Program-made: the position numbers and the translations under genes
Shown: positions 1-11,529 of the stretch, one piece after another
Layout of the letters: each line of letters begins with the position of its first letter
Position numbering within the stretch: position 1 is the stretch's first letter
Source: Sinotaia quadrata
Taxonomy: Eukaryota; Mollusca; Gastropoda; Architaenioglossa; Viviparidae
Direction of reading: 5' to 3'
Length of the DNA stretch: 64,000 nt
Assembly: GCA_028829895.1 (NCBI GenBank)
Contig: CM054179.1
Coordinates: 97,821,375 to 97,885,374 of the forward strand
The notes under the pieces: model-generated
The model's database searches: none
What the model was told of the DNA's origin: nothing
Seen by the model: the letters and a program-made list of their open reading frames with translations, nothing else

Positions 1-1608
1 ACATTGTTAATAAATAATGGACAATTAATGAATTATACAACTTTGTCAAATAGTAACTGCAAATAGTAACAACTATTGAACTAGCATTGTAACAATGTAA
101 AAGTATTTTATTAAACTAAAAAGAGTATCAGTTTTGCTAGCTTTGAACTGTTTTTAAAATTAATGTGCTGTTCTTAATACTTTGTTAATAATAGAATTAA
201 AATCAAAGCAGCATCTGTTCATAAGTTTATATTTTTTCTTCCGATACGCGAATATGGGTGTATCAAAGTATATTTATGCATATGTGTGAATGTGTCTAAT
301 ATCCACAAGTGAAAAGACATTAAAATTAAATAAATCAACTAACTAGTTATTGGCAATGCAGTTCATAACAAGCAAAGAAATTGACTGAACAGGATTTACA
401 GGGCTGATATAGGTACACAAATGGATAGTTCATGTTATGACATATGGTGAGCATTATTCAACTTATTCAGTTATTGCTAAATACATGCACATAATTATGC
501 AAAATATAATTTATGACTTTATTTAGGTTAGAATGATCATGCTGTCAGTTATAGAAATTAGAAACACTGTATTATAATAATAACTGTTTCGTTTGACCTA
601 TTTTTCTCTTCAACAAGTGAGCATTATTTGCGAATGTATTGCAAAAAGCTATATTTTTCATATGTTATATTTATTATTTCTAAATCTATTAAACAAGATT
701 GTCTAAAACTTCACCCTGGAAATGTCTATACTCCAAAGAGCAAGTATACCAAATCTGGATGATGTATATGAAGTAGTTTTTGTTTTACAAGACTCTAAAA
801 GAGACATTCTGTTTTTAACCACTTGCCGTTTGAAATTTTGAACAAAATGCTATTTTGAGAAGACTGTATTTCATTTTCTATGCATCTGTGATCCTTAAAA
901 AAAAATCAGCAGTATAATTGTGTTACAGAGAGTTGACATAGCAAAGATGAACTGTGTATGTTTCATAGTTTTTGTTTTGTGGTCATTTCAAAAGGGGGTT
1001 TCGTGAAATCTGAGTTTTTCTGCAATTTACATCAAACTTTGAACTGTCATAACTTTTTTTCTATTAAAGCTAGAGCTCCAAAATTTTGTATGCAAACTTA
1101 CTTTGAGGTACATAACATAACCTGCAAATATCAGCTTATTTGGCCAGACTTCAAAATTTGAGTGGTCTTACCTAATAGAAGACACAGTATGAAATCAATT
1201 GTAAACTATAGCCTATTTCAATAGTATATAAGCAGCAATTAATATAAAAAATGAATATACATATGCATAATTGTACTACTTGACCGTATCTCTCAACACC
1301 ACACACACACACACACACACAATTCAGATCCTCTACCATACCCTCTTTGTATGTATGGACCTTAATGCGCTGCAAACTAATGAAGTTATAAATGAAACCT
1401 TACACTGAGTTTCAAATAGTCCTTGAGTATCATATACACCAGCTATTAAAGATGTATACATAATACGAAACAGTATAGTGATATCTTTGTAGAAATGCTC
1501 AATATGCACATAAAAATTATATTTACAAATACTATTTCAGTATTTGTAAAAACTCTAAAGAGGACGTGTTCCACTTATAGTTTATAAAACTATTAAGCGT
1601 CCACTTAC
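1..1608 (-). other. STT3B intron 1 (left part)
   Basis: This is AT-rich unique sequence downstream, on the minus strand, of the STT3B exon 1 donor. It contains one (CA)10 microsatellite at 1300-1321. I looked for the next STT3B exon, which should begin by completing the Trp codon and then read FNYRS, and did not find it. Nothing else is recognisable. Confidence 0.6.
1300..1321. repeat. (AC)n microsatellite
   Basis: Uninterrupted AC dinucleotide run of about 11 units inside STT3B intron 1. Confidence 0.95.
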
Positions 1609-1787
1609 CAAGGGTCAAATTCATGAATGATACTTTCAAAGCGAATGACAGCGAACAATCTGGAACTGAAGCCTGCAAGCCATGTCAGTGAGAGAATTAT
1701 GAACGTCAGCAGGCTTTTCCAGCCTCCAGGATTCCACATGGCTGATCGTATGTCTGCTTTCCCCACGATGCCACCGGTGTCAGCCAT
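1609..1787 (-). CDS. STT3B: STT3B first coding exon (oligosaccharyltransferase catalytic subunit), partial
   Basis: STT3 transfers the preassembled glycan from dolichol diphosphate to Asn-X-Ser/Thr in the ER lumen; STT3B-type complexes act largely after translation. The exon encodes 59 residues plus two bases of a Trp codon. After a short polar N terminus there is a hydrophobic helix (about residues 25-40), then [17 protein letters not shown], the near-invariant start of the first lumenal loop of STT3 with its acidic EFD motif. The [12 protein letters not shown] stretch and the Trp after FDP match STT3B rather than STT3A (which has FDPY). The ATG at 1787-1785 follows AAG and precedes G, a good Kozak context. 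A consensus donor (GTAAGT, 1608-1603) interrupts the Trp codon exactly where family similarity stops, and read-through hits TAA at once. The N terminus is shorter than in human STT3B. Exon 2 is not visible in 1-1600, so intron 1 runs off the left edge. Identification is by family recall of the signature. Confidence 0.9.
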
Positions 1788-2100
1788 CTTGCTTGCGTCT
1801 GTTTCCGCCTCGATTCAGTGTAGCAATATAGACCAATCAAAACACTGCAAGTGTTGGTATCTTGTGCGTGTTGTTTATTTACACCCATCATGCGGTGAAG
1901 TTACCCAGCGGATTTAATACAACTGCAGTAGTTTCTGATTGAAATTTGAGGCAATGCCAGTCATATGAACAGTATAAACTTTAGAGAATGGCAGGTGTGT
2001 GTGAAGGGGATGGCTAGGAGTGAAAATTAAAAGAGATTTATTGCAAATGACCCCGTCGGTTCACGTCGAGGTCGCCCAAGTCAGGTGAAACCTAGTTGCT
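1788..2100 (-). promoter_or_regulatory. Probable STT3B 5' UTR and promoter-proximal region
   Basis: This unique sequence lies directly upstream of the STT3B ATG. It is less AT-rich than its surroundings and has a CCAAT-type box (CCAAT on the plus strand at 1833-1837, about 46 bases from the ATG). A GC-richer patch with several CpGs lies at about 2045-2150. No TATA box or transcription start can be fixed from sequence alone, so the promoter call rests on position. Confidence 0.4.
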
Positions 2101-2699
2101 GCATTATTACTACTCGATAAAGACAGTTCGGATAGACCCGGAATCTGATCGATGAAGAGTGATCGCTCACATAGCCAAAGCTTTTGATTTAGTATTCATC
2201 ACTATTTCATATATCTTTTTCTTAACTTCTAGTGGTGGTGGGCTGTTGATTTATGTATTGTGGTTTTTTTTTTATTTGTGTCTAATGGTCGACTATACGG
2301 AAGTTCTGCGAGCCTCAGCAATAACGTCAGGTGATGCCTAAGTCTTAATAAATGGCAATAATGTAACCAAAACAGTAGCGCGTAGTGATATCGCTGGTGT
2401 GTAATTACTTTGATCAAACTTATAAACTTAATTAAACTCTTGATCTTTGACTCAACACAAATGCAAGCTTACATGTAGTTGGAAAGACAATAGAACACCA
2501 TTTAAAATGTATTTACTGTATAGATTTTGCAGAATGCATTGAATGTGAAAAATTGATGAAATTATAATCTGACTGGATTAGTAACAATAAAATTGGTTTT
2601 TCATTTCTGTGCAAGCTGTTCAATACTAATGTGTGTCAGCATCAGTGTAATGTGTGAAAAATTAAATCCTTTAATCATGTAGGTCTGAGCTCATGGGTG

Positions 2700-3135
2700 T
2701 GAACAGGACTTAGTGCGTATGTGTGTCTGTGTCTGATTGGGGATGTCTGTATGTGTATGTCTACGCAAGTGTTGTCTCAGTGTGCCTGTCTGTAGGTACA
2801 GGTGAGTGAGCATGCATATGTGTGCGTGTGTAAAGTGTGTAAGGTGTGTGTGCGTCAATTTATCTGCTAATATTTCCGTTTATGTATGTGTGTATGTCTG
2901 AGCGATTGTATCTGTGTATGTTCATGTTCATCTAAGCGTGTCTGTTTTCGGTGTGCGTGAGTCTGTGATGACTGTGTCTGCGTGAGTCTGTGATGACTTG
3001 TGTCTGTGTACTTGAGTCTGTGATGATTGTATCTGTGTGCGTATTTAACTTGTTCGTTTGTATCATTCCTCTGTATATGTATGAGTGTGTGGTTCTGTGT
3101 ATGTGTGTGTGTGGGGGGTGTGTGTGTGTGAGAAC
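2700..3135. repeat. Cryptic TG-rich simple-sequence region
   Basis: About 430 bases dominated on the plus strand by TGTGTG, TCTGTG and GTGAGTCTGTGATGACT-type words. The last appears three times near 2955-3030 with a period of about 30 bases. This is an old, interrupted (TG)n tract and not coding sequence. Confidence 0.85.
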
Positions 3136-3377
3136 AATTGTTGAACAGTTCGATCACATAAGTTTATTCAGGGTCAATCAATATATTTAACTGGCGCAGA
3201 CTAGTACCGCGTCAGTAGCCTACTTGATGGAGACCGCGAGATCAATAGCTTTTCTATCGGCCTGAAATATTATCAAAGAGCTTTCGGAACTGTTCTATGG
3301 AATTATTTCTATCACTGTGTCGCCATGTCTGTGTCGGTCTCTCTGGCACTAACAATACTGGCAATCTTCACTCTCGT

Positions 3378-3525
<148 letters not shown>

Positions 3526-3598
3526 TGAGTTAGGTAAGTAGGCAGGCAGATATATATGACTTTCTACTTGTTTTAATAACCGTATTAATTTGTTTCAA

Positions 3599-3829
3599 TT
3601 TGTACTTTTACAGGTGAATAAATGTGTTGAATTGCACTATTTATCATACTAAACGTGTGTACTTGTGAATAAATGCTTCATTACTCTATTATCATACTAA
3701 ATATTGCCTTGCTTCCATTTGTACTTTTACAGGTGAATAAATGTGTTGAATTACACTATTATCATACTAAACATTTGTACGTTTACAAGTGAATAAATGT
3801 TTTAAGTTACACTATAATCATACTAAACA
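3599..3829. repeat. Minisatellite, about 4 diverged units of 50-65 bp
   Basis: The unit contains TTTACAGGTGAATAAATG followed by TTGAATTACACTATTATCATACTAAAC-like sequence. Four copies are recognisable, with internal deletions in copies 2 and 4. Each unit carries an AATAAA word on the plus strand, so the array holds four potential polyadenylation signals. I know of no function. Confidence 0.85.
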
Positions 3830-5230
3830 TAGACGAACACAATGAAGCTAAGCATAATGAGCTGAAGTCAACAAATATGAATACGCTCATGGTGTCAACA
3901 CTGCCGTGCTGAAATACAAAAAAATATATTGACACCTGTGACTTTTTGAAGATGGTGGTGGTGGTTGTGCTCAGTCAATAGAAGCGTCTGCTCTTTTTCT
4001 CTCACGAGTATGTGTGGAAAGAGAAAAGCAAAAAGAACTGTTGTAGACATTAACCTGCAACAGGTGCATGACATAGTTTACAGGGGATGGGGTGGGGGTG
4101 GTTGTAGATGGTGATGGATGGTACCTTATGAGGGAAGATATATTTGTGGTAAGCCGTTGACGGTAATGATGAGGAAGAGTCTATTTATGTTCTTTTTGTA
4201 CTTTATGATTGATTGGAGCACGCAAATAAAAGGATCAATTCGAGCACACTCTCAGTGTGAATGGCGATTCAGTTTCACTTTTCTAGACGTTGATAACTGA
4301 AAGCTCCAAAGCCCTGTTGGAGTTAGATAAGAAAATAAATAGGTATGACGACAGCATGATTGGAGACTTCCGGTGCTCGGAAGTGTTTCTAAAGATATCA
4401 AGCCTTTTGCAGTTACTTCAGTCTAAAAATAATTATTTTCCTCTCTACTGCATCTTGACCTTCAACAATGTTGTCCCCACTGTCAGAATTAATGTACAGT
4501 TAATTTTGTCCATTATTTGCATGAAATAATCAACAACTATAGTCCATACAATTTTTATGGCGTTTTATCGTATTTGAATTGAATAATTAAATGTTCTGCA
4601 CATGACAGATTTCCACTCGGAATGTGATTGAATAACTAAATGGCCTGCCAGTTAATGGTAATTTATGTTGCCTTTGATGTCAGAAGAATCTAATACACGC
4701 TTGAAAAGGAAGTAAAGTATTTTGGAATGATAGGCGCTGTGTATGATAAGAGTGTCTTATTTGTTGTTAAGATATTAAATGTGTTTTGTAAAACGCTGTA
4801 ACAAGAAAATAAGCTATCGTGGGGGCTCAGCATTATCAAAATAGGCGTATATGGGAACGTGCAGCAAAAGAACCTCATGTTCTGTTCAGAAGAAGCTCTT
4901 GAATTTGTTGCGATTATCATAGGTTCTTGTCTTTCATTTAAAGAAAAATGTTTTACATAGAACCTAAAGACAGTGACTCCACTATGCGAATGTCAAAATA
5001 GCTGGTGAACTAAAAGAGTGTTTCCTTCAGATAACTACTTCTTAATTCTGCATTTAATTAACCTTTAGCCACTCTGCATATGTCCAAACGTTTTAATTCA
5101 TTGCTCTCTAACCGGAAATATTCTGGTTCAGACAGTGTCATATTTTCCTCCTCAGCTGAACATTAGTTGTTTATTGATTATCTGTTACTATGGTATGATA
5201 AATATTCCTACATTAACTACATTTACAATA
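3830..5230. other. Unique AT-rich intergenic DNA, no gene seen
   Basis: Read on both strands. There are only short chance open frames and no recognisable domain or convincing exon with splice sites. Confidence 0.5.
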
Positions 5231-6050
5231 ACACTGATCTGTTTACGTGTATTATGCTACATGTGTTAATGAGACTGATCTGTTTACGTGTTGAACCATT
5301 AGGCTACATGTGTTAATGAGACTGATCTGTTTACGTGTTGAACTATTAGGCTACATGTGATAATGAGACTGATCTGTTTACGTGTTGAACCATTAGGCTA
5401 CATGCATTAATGAGACTGATTTGTTTACATGTTGAACCATTACGTTATGTGTATTAATAAGACTGTTCAGTCTATGTGTTAAACCAATAGGCTACATGTA
5501 TTTTGAAACTGATTTGTCTACGCTTTGAACTATTAGGCTAAATGCATTAATGAGACTGGTCTGTCTACCTGTTAAACTATTAGACTACATGTATTAATGA
5601 AACTGATGTGTTTACGTGTTGAACCTAGGATTACATGCATTAATGAGACTGGTCTGTTTACGCGTTGAACCATTAGTCTACATGTATTAATGAGACCGAT
5701 CTGTCTACTTGTTGAACATGTATTAGTGAGACTAATCTGTTTCCGTGTTGAGCCATTAGGCTACATACATTGATGAGACTGATTGTTTACGTGATGAACC
5801 ATTCGGCTACATATATTAATGAGACTGATCTGTCTGTGTATAGAACCATTAGGCTACATGCATTAATGAGATTATCAGTCTACGTGTTAAGCCAATAGGT
5901 TTCATGTATTTTGAAACTGATTTGTCTACTGATTTGTTGAACCATTAGGCTACATGAATTAATGAGACTGATCTGTCTACCTTTGAACCAATAGGCTACA
6001 TTTATTAATGAGACTGATTTGTCTACGTGTTGAACCATTATGCTATTTAT
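5231..6050. repeat. Degenerate minisatellite, unit about 47 bp, roughly 16-18 copies
   Basis: The recurrent core is GAGACTGATCTGTTTACGTG followed by TTGAACCATTAGGCTACATG and TTAAT. Adjacent units differ by several substitutions and small indels (for example GTCTAC for GTTTAC), and a few are truncated. Open frames across it on either strand follow from the repeat. Confidence 0.9.
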
Positions 6051-7930
6051 AATACATCTTTGTGAAGGAGAAGATATATAAAATACATTTCTGTTTCCTC
6101 TGTAAACTCTCGCGATGGATCTAGAAATCTGACTTTTCAAACCACTGGTTGACATTAAAATTGAAATAAAAATACAATAGCTTAATTAAGAACTGTTTTG
6201 AAACAGACCCAGAGACTAGTAATATACTATGAAGTTACAAACAGACATCAGGGCAAGAATCATTATATTTTAATTTACTAGCCATTGGGTACCTATGTAT
6301 ACCCCTAGAGTTATCTGCCCATTTACCGAGTCAGACCATAATTACTCCTCTAACATCTATCTAGCAGCAAGGGATGTGCGATGCCCAAGTTAATCTTGTC
6401 AAGAACTATCTGCATGCAGAAGTGTTGCTGAGACAAGCGCCTTTTTGTGTGAAACTGTCATGGTGGTGTCTGTATTGCCATGACTACGGGACGTGAAGTG
6501 AAAATGTAGGAAATTATTGGCGCTACTCGACTAAGCTAACCGGTTTAAACAGGAATTACTATCGCTTTCACTGTGTTTTTCTTAATGCCAAAAATAATAA
6601 AATTCTTAACAAAACTCCTTCTCCACACATAAACGCATCTCCATTTTACAAAGTTGATGAAAGAAAGTTCATAGTCCTTGATGTTTTAATTAAAAGAAAC
6701 CCACATAATTAATTGTACCAAATGTGGGTATAATCACTTCTCTCTATAGATCAGAGGGGTAGAATAGGGAGCAAAGTTATTGTTCAGTGTATAATGTTTA
6801 GTAACTTGATTTTCATTATTAAAACTATATTATTCTGTTAAGTTATGTGTGTGATGTAGAATTAATATAGGTCAACGAAAGATTGATGTAAGTTTGATTT
6901 ATTGTGAAAATATTTGGTGCATCGTAATGAACCAACACTATCGACTATTATTTCCACACAAAAGAATCGATCTTTTATCTCTTAAAATATCTGTTCACTT
7001 GTGTGAATGATACACTGTGGGGACTACGTATATGATTTAGATATTACTGTAATTTTTAACAAACAAAAAAAACTTTAAAAAGGCTGAGTGAACTAATATG
7101 TTTGGATACAAACGTAAAATTATATATATAAAAAAAAAACTAAATAAAAGGACTCTCATTCGAAACACTTGGGATTGACAACCAAACTTTCATTATATTA
7201 ATACCACTTTCGACACATTCTTTTTAAAAACACACGCATAATATGAATGCTTGTATTCAAATTTCTCAATCTTGTCTGCAAAAAGTAGACAGTGCTTAGT
7301 ACCTAATTTAATGGTATTAACACAGTTTATCAACTCTTAGTAATCGTACTGTCACTGACGCATGCGCGATTAACTACACATCTTGCTTCATTTGTTTTCA
7401 AAGGCACAATGCACCACAGTACTGGTACAGGCCGACATATATGCAAAGAATAAACGGAAAAAATAATAATAAACTTGAAAAATGTCAGGACTTTTGTTTA
7501 TAACAAAGTAATTACAACTCAGTAGGGGGGAAAAAAGCACCCAACAAATACAAAAAATATAACCATTTGACATCATTGCACTACTTTACTCAGATCTGTA
7601 CTCCCAAACAGAAAACATTACATCGTATCGACCTTGACTTTACTAACGACGTCAATGCTGGTCTATGGTCACGTGACTCTTAAAGCAAGGGGAGAGAAAA
7701 AAAGAATGATGATGTTAGGCAAAGGGTGCAAAACGACGTTATCTCTATTTTATCGCCCAGCGATTTTGATAAGATTTATCTTTTCTCCTCAAAACATTGC
7801 TATTATTACACTGTCATTTCTATTGCAAATCTATTGCCGCATCAAAGTTTAGGTAAGATTAACTGAAGTCAGAAGTTAATGACCGACTGCTAAGTGAGAT
7901 TGCTGCCGATAGTCACCAATTTGGTGAGTC
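6051..7930. other. Intergenic DNA without recognised gene
   Basis: Mostly AT-rich unique sequence. Two less AT-rich patches (about 6270-6550 and 7340-7380, the latter with GACGCATGCGCG) could be old repeats or conserved elements. I could not assign either. Confidence 0.45.
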
Positions 7931-7935
7931 TAACT

Positions 7936-8106
7936 GGACACAAATCGGTCCCTTTTTTCTTGCGAAGTCATAAAGTATTTACAACAAAAATAAAGGACAC
8001 AATTCGATCCGTTTCTTGCGAAATCATGAAGCAATGATTTACAGCAAGAATAAAGGACACAATTCAGACCCTGCTTCTTGCGAAGTCATAGAGTAATGAT
8101 TTACAG
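7936..8106. repeat. Tandem repeat (~60-bp unit), left part, interrupted by the hAT element
   Basis: Three consecutive units start with GGACACAA at 7936, 7994 and 8055. They continue with TTCTTGCGAAGTCATAAAGTA and GATTTACAGCAAGAATAAA-like sequence. The third unit reaches TGATTTACAG at 8106, where the transposon begins. The array resumes at 10708 on the other side, so the repeat predates the insertion. Confidence 0.93.
8099..8106. repeat. Left target-site duplication of the hAT element
   Basis: ATTTACAG lies immediately outside the left terminal CAGGGGTATC and is repeated exactly at 10700-10707. Eight base pairs is the standard target duplication of the hAT superfamily. Confidence 0.93.
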
Positions 8107-10699
8107 CAGGGGTATCAAATCACCATGAGGGCTGCATAAGGACCAGTGAATTAACCGAAGAGCTGCACCCAAAGAAATCTCTTTCATACGTTACGAGCAG
8201 CTTTAAAAAATAAACATAACAAATAAATAGTACGTTAACACATGTCAAATGATAAACTAACTTTAAAACTTGAATTGCAAAACATTAATTTAATTATATT
8301 TACCCATTTTGGGCCTACTTAAATGATTGTGTTTAGAATTAACAAGATCATGAAGTGTGTGATTGTGATTTGCTGCTTCCAAATGTTTATCAGTAAACCT
8401 TGACATTAACACCGATTTGTTAATCCTCGTGAGTAAAAGGAAAAAGAATGTGTGCATATATGTGAATTTCCAAACAAAGCGAGCATCTTTGCAGAAAATG
8501 AGTACTTTTGGAGAATTTTTCTCGTGAAAAGAATGTGTAGAATTCTGTTCCCAAATCGAAAAAATTCTGCTTCGAAATGGTATCTCACTGAAAATCCACT
8601 AACTCCATTTGGATTTCCTTAGCAACATTGTCACTCTCCACAGTAAATGGTGTGGAGATAAATTGAACCTGAGGTTCAAGTGCTTTAATTATTTTTTTTA
8701 ATCGCACGCCAAGCTGTATGTGTTTGTTACAAATGATATATGTATATTCTTTTAAAGATTTCGGTTCAGCATTTCTTAATAAATTTAGAGTTTGAGAAAT
8801 GAACCATATTGTCACCTCTCACTTGTTTCACCCACAAGAAAAGTTGACATTGAATAATTTACCCTGTATTTTCTGTATTATCTCCTGCTTCTACCCTGAA
8901 GCTTTAACTTCAGTGCATTCAGTTGATCAATAATCATTGTTAGAAAAATAAGGTTTCTGTTGAAAGTTGAATCAGCAAGATGAGGAACCTCCAAGTTTTT
9001 CATTGTCATGAAGAATTCAATTTCTTTTCTAAGAGGATGAAAAGCGTTTCAGAACGTTTCTACGACCAGCCATCGAACGTCTTCTGTGTGATACAGAGGT
9101 TCTCCATATTCGTTGTCCATACTTGTTACAAAAGAAGTTACATGTCTCTGATTCAATCTTCTTGCACGTATGAACTTAATGCTTTTCTCAATTATACGCA
9201 TAACCTCCTTCATTTGAAGACTTACAACACAATACTTCTTGATCGAAAATGCAATGTCTGGTGGGTGTCAGTTAGTCTCTGGAATACCGAAGCTGTTTAG
9301 TTTGGTTTTCAATAATCCAACCACACCGATGTTTACAGAGCACAGTGATGGCGCATTAACTCGTAGACAAAGTTACGAGTTTGTTCCAAGGTAGTGCAGC
9401 ATTTTTCAATGCACTCTTCCCGCCCTGTAGTTGTGCCCACCAGTGGCATCAAGTCCAACAATTCTTCAGTTACATTCAAATTGCTGTCTACGCCTTTAAT
9501 GAACGCAGCACTATGTGCGAGTTTAGGGGAATCCGTACTCTCGTCAAGAGCGATTGGAAATGCTTCAAAGCTTTTCGCCATTTGAATCAATTGTGTCGAC
9601 AAATTATCTGCTAAGTCCGTAATTCTGCGAGCAAAATGTGTTAGCTAACAAGCTTATGCTGTCAAATACTTTCTTTTAATATGAAGGCAGAAAATTTCGC
9701 TGGCCTTCACAAGATATTCTTATGCAAACATATCTTCTGTAAAAGGTCGCGATGATTTAGCTATCGTTTCACTTATCAGAAAACTTGCTCTCAGTGAATT
9801 TTCACCAGACATTTTAATATTTCTAAAGAAATTTCGTTGCCTGGCAAATGTTGCTTTAAGTTGCAAAACATTTTCTTCTCAAATTTTTTTTACAGTGATT
9901 GTATCATACTTTTCTCGGTGCATTGTGTCATATAACGGCGTGAATCTTCTCCTTGGGAGCAGTAATTGCTTGATGCTTTAGGTTGGGGAGCAGTAATTGC
10001 TTGTTGACAGATAAAGCAATGAATTTTACTGCGAGAAAAAATACATTCTCCCACTTCTCTTGGAAAACTCTTCAATGATTGGTCTTGTGTTTTCGACTCT
10101 GAAGTCATTTCTGGAGGCGTTACATTCATTGAGTGTGCTTTCTGCTAATATGCTGGGTATAAGACCATGGCAGAAAAGAGAGAATTTGGGGAGGGGGCAA
10201 AGAGAAATGGTGGAGATAGAGGGATAGTCCTTAGTGAACGCGTGTGTGCTTGCAAAACTAGCATGATGTTATGAAGGTCCCAAGATTAACTGCTCTTATA
10301 CCTGATAAAGACAATGTAGTGACCAGAGAAAGGTGGGACCAGCTGCCTTTTCACCATTAGAAATCTAATTCAAAATAAATTAACTTCACACGCACTGTCA
10401 GGCACAGTGGTAATAAGCCGGATGGAAGTGCGACATACCCAATCTAAAGAAAGACAAAAGAAATTATTAAATCTCCACGTAGTAGCGTCCTAAAAGTTAA
10501 TTCCCTTTACAATAGGCCGTATCATCAGAAAGGCGAAAAGTAAGAAAGAATTACTTCCCTTCAGATAAGATCGGTGGGCTCATCATGAAGATGAGAGGCA
10601 AGTGAACAGTGAAAGGCTATTGCGAATTTGAAGTGTTGTTGCGGGCCAATCGAAATACCTGTCCTTGGCGGACCTCGGGTCGCGTGTCTGACATTTCTG
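8107..10699 (-). mobile_element. Decayed but structurally complete hAT DNA transposon (GTF2IRD2/Charlie-like)
   Basis: A 2593-bp element bounded by a perfect 8-bp duplication of ATTTACAG. The left end reads CAGGGGTATCAAATCACC. The right end, read inward on the minus strand, starts CAGAAATGTCAGAC. These are imperfect inverted termini of the CAGGGGTNTCAAAC type common in Charlie-like hATs; about 8 of the first 14 bases still pair. The sub-terminal sequence near 10640-10695 (GGCGGACCTCGGGTCGCGTG) also resembles the GC-rich ends of such elements. Inside, on the minus strand, lie fragments of one transposase. The coding region is full of stops and frame changes, so the copy is dead. It sits between the STT3B and Ly6-like genes. 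Confidence 0.93.
8330..10129 (-). pseudogene. hAT transposase pseudogene (GTF2IRD2-like)
   Basis: Read from 10129 downward, pieces appear in the family's normal order. At 10129-9890 is a BED-like zinc-finger remnant (CFIC) and a short segment like the family's Arg-His-Tyr motif. At 9602-9333 come FEAFPIALDESTDSPK and VTEELLDLMPL followed by TTTG; the Asp of LDEST is the usual first catalytic acid. At about 9240-8960 are MKEVMRIIEKSIKFIRAR, an EDVRWL motif and FFMTMKN. At 8815-8585 is FTVESDNVAKEIQMELVDFQ. At 8540-8330 is the hATC dimerisation region, LALFGNSHICTHSFSF followed by FTDKHLEAA. Where active relatives usually have CE in the C-terminal FS motif, this copy has CT. Internal stops (for example after VETF) and several frame changes confirm inactivation. 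Domain recall is from memory of the family, not a search. Confidence 0.9.
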
Positions 10700-10707
10700 A
10701 TTTACAG
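10700..10707. repeat. Right target-site duplication of the hAT element
   Basis: ATTTACAG directly follows the right terminus (TGACATTTCTG) and is identical to 8099-8106. Confidence 0.93.
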
Positions 10708-10775
10708 CAAGACTAAATAGCACAATCCAGTCCCTGTTTTTATTGAAGACATAAAGTAAAATGTTTCATATAGAA
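10708..10775. repeat. Tandem repeat (~60-bp unit), right part after the hAT insertion
   Basis: CAAGACTAAATAGCACAATC continues the unit that stops at 8106. It then reads through a diverged GAAGACATAAAGTAAAATG block, completing the fourth copy of the array at 7936-8106. Confidence 0.88.
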
Positions 10776-10809
10776 GTGGATGGTAAAGTGTCAGCGAATT
10801 ACAGCAGTG

Positions 10810-10810
<1 letters not shown>

Positions 10811-10888
<78 letters not shown>
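10811..10888. repeat. (TG)39 microsatellite
   Basis: Perfect TG run of about 78 bases, a few bases beyond the tandem repeat that flanks the hAT element. Confidence 0.98.
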
Positions 10889-10891
<3 letters not shown>

Positions 10892-11060
10892 TTCCATGTT
10901 AACTTTTCATGCAATTTAAGTAAGCATTTTTTTTTCATTTTCTGAATACACGGGCACACCTGCTTTTAAAGTAAATCTATTTTTGTTTTGGCTCACGGTT
11001 AAATCTTCAGTTTGCACGAGTAGTGGATTGGCTGCTTTTAAGCCGTGAAAATACACCTAC

Positions 11061-11173
11061 CAGTAATGCAAACTTGGCAGTCATTGTAACCATGTCGATG
11101 GTAAAACTGTGGCCGAATTGATCTGGAGCAGCTGAGTCTTCAAATGACGCTTCTTGACGAATTCGCTCCCTTT
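11061..11173 (-). CDS. Candidate internal exon of an unrecognised gene
   Basis: On the minus strand, a pyrimidine-rich acceptor (TTTTATTTCCCGTCAAG) precedes 113 bases that stay open in one frame (two bases plus 37 codons). They end at a donor-like CTG|GTAGGTG. The codons look protein-like and are GC-richer than the flanks. The predicted residues include RQEASFEDSAAPDQFGHSF and a hydrophobic end (TMTAKFALL). I do not recognise the family. It lies between STT3B and the Ly6-like gene on the same strand. No partner exon was found, so it could be an exon of a third gene, an old pseudogene fragment or chance. Confidence 0.3.
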
Positions 11174-11326
11174 CTTGACGGGAAATAAAATTTAATCCCC
11201 ACTCCAGGCACATACGATTGTAATTTAAAAGAAATAAGTCATCCAGAAAACTAATCTAATTATCTATTTCAATGATATTCCCACATTTTAGAAGCAAGCA
11301 TTTACCAGAAATGAACAACAAAACAC

Positions 11327-11327
<1 letters not shown>

Positions 11328-11359
<32 letters not shown>

Positions 11360-11470
11360 TACAAAATAAAAAGAATTACAAAATAAAAATTAATAACTGC
11401 CAAAGGTATTAACGCCTACAAGATGACAAAATGAAGCTCTTGCTCATGAATCCTATCTGCTCTCTGATTT

Positions 11471-11501
<31 letters not shown>

Positions 11502-11526
11502 CTGTCTGTCTGTCTGTCTGTCTGTG
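11328..11526. repeat. Microsatellite cluster: (CA)n, then (TG)n(TCTG)n
   Basis: (CA)15 at 11328-11357, then (TG)13 at 11475-11500 running directly into (TCTG)6 to 11526. Unique AT-rich sequence lies between. Confidence 0.95.
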
Positions 11527-11529
11527 TGG

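Noticed and set aside
5231..6050. CRISPR-like regular repeats
   Set aside because: Tandem units without unique spacers, in a eukaryotic context; the same holds for all other arrays here.
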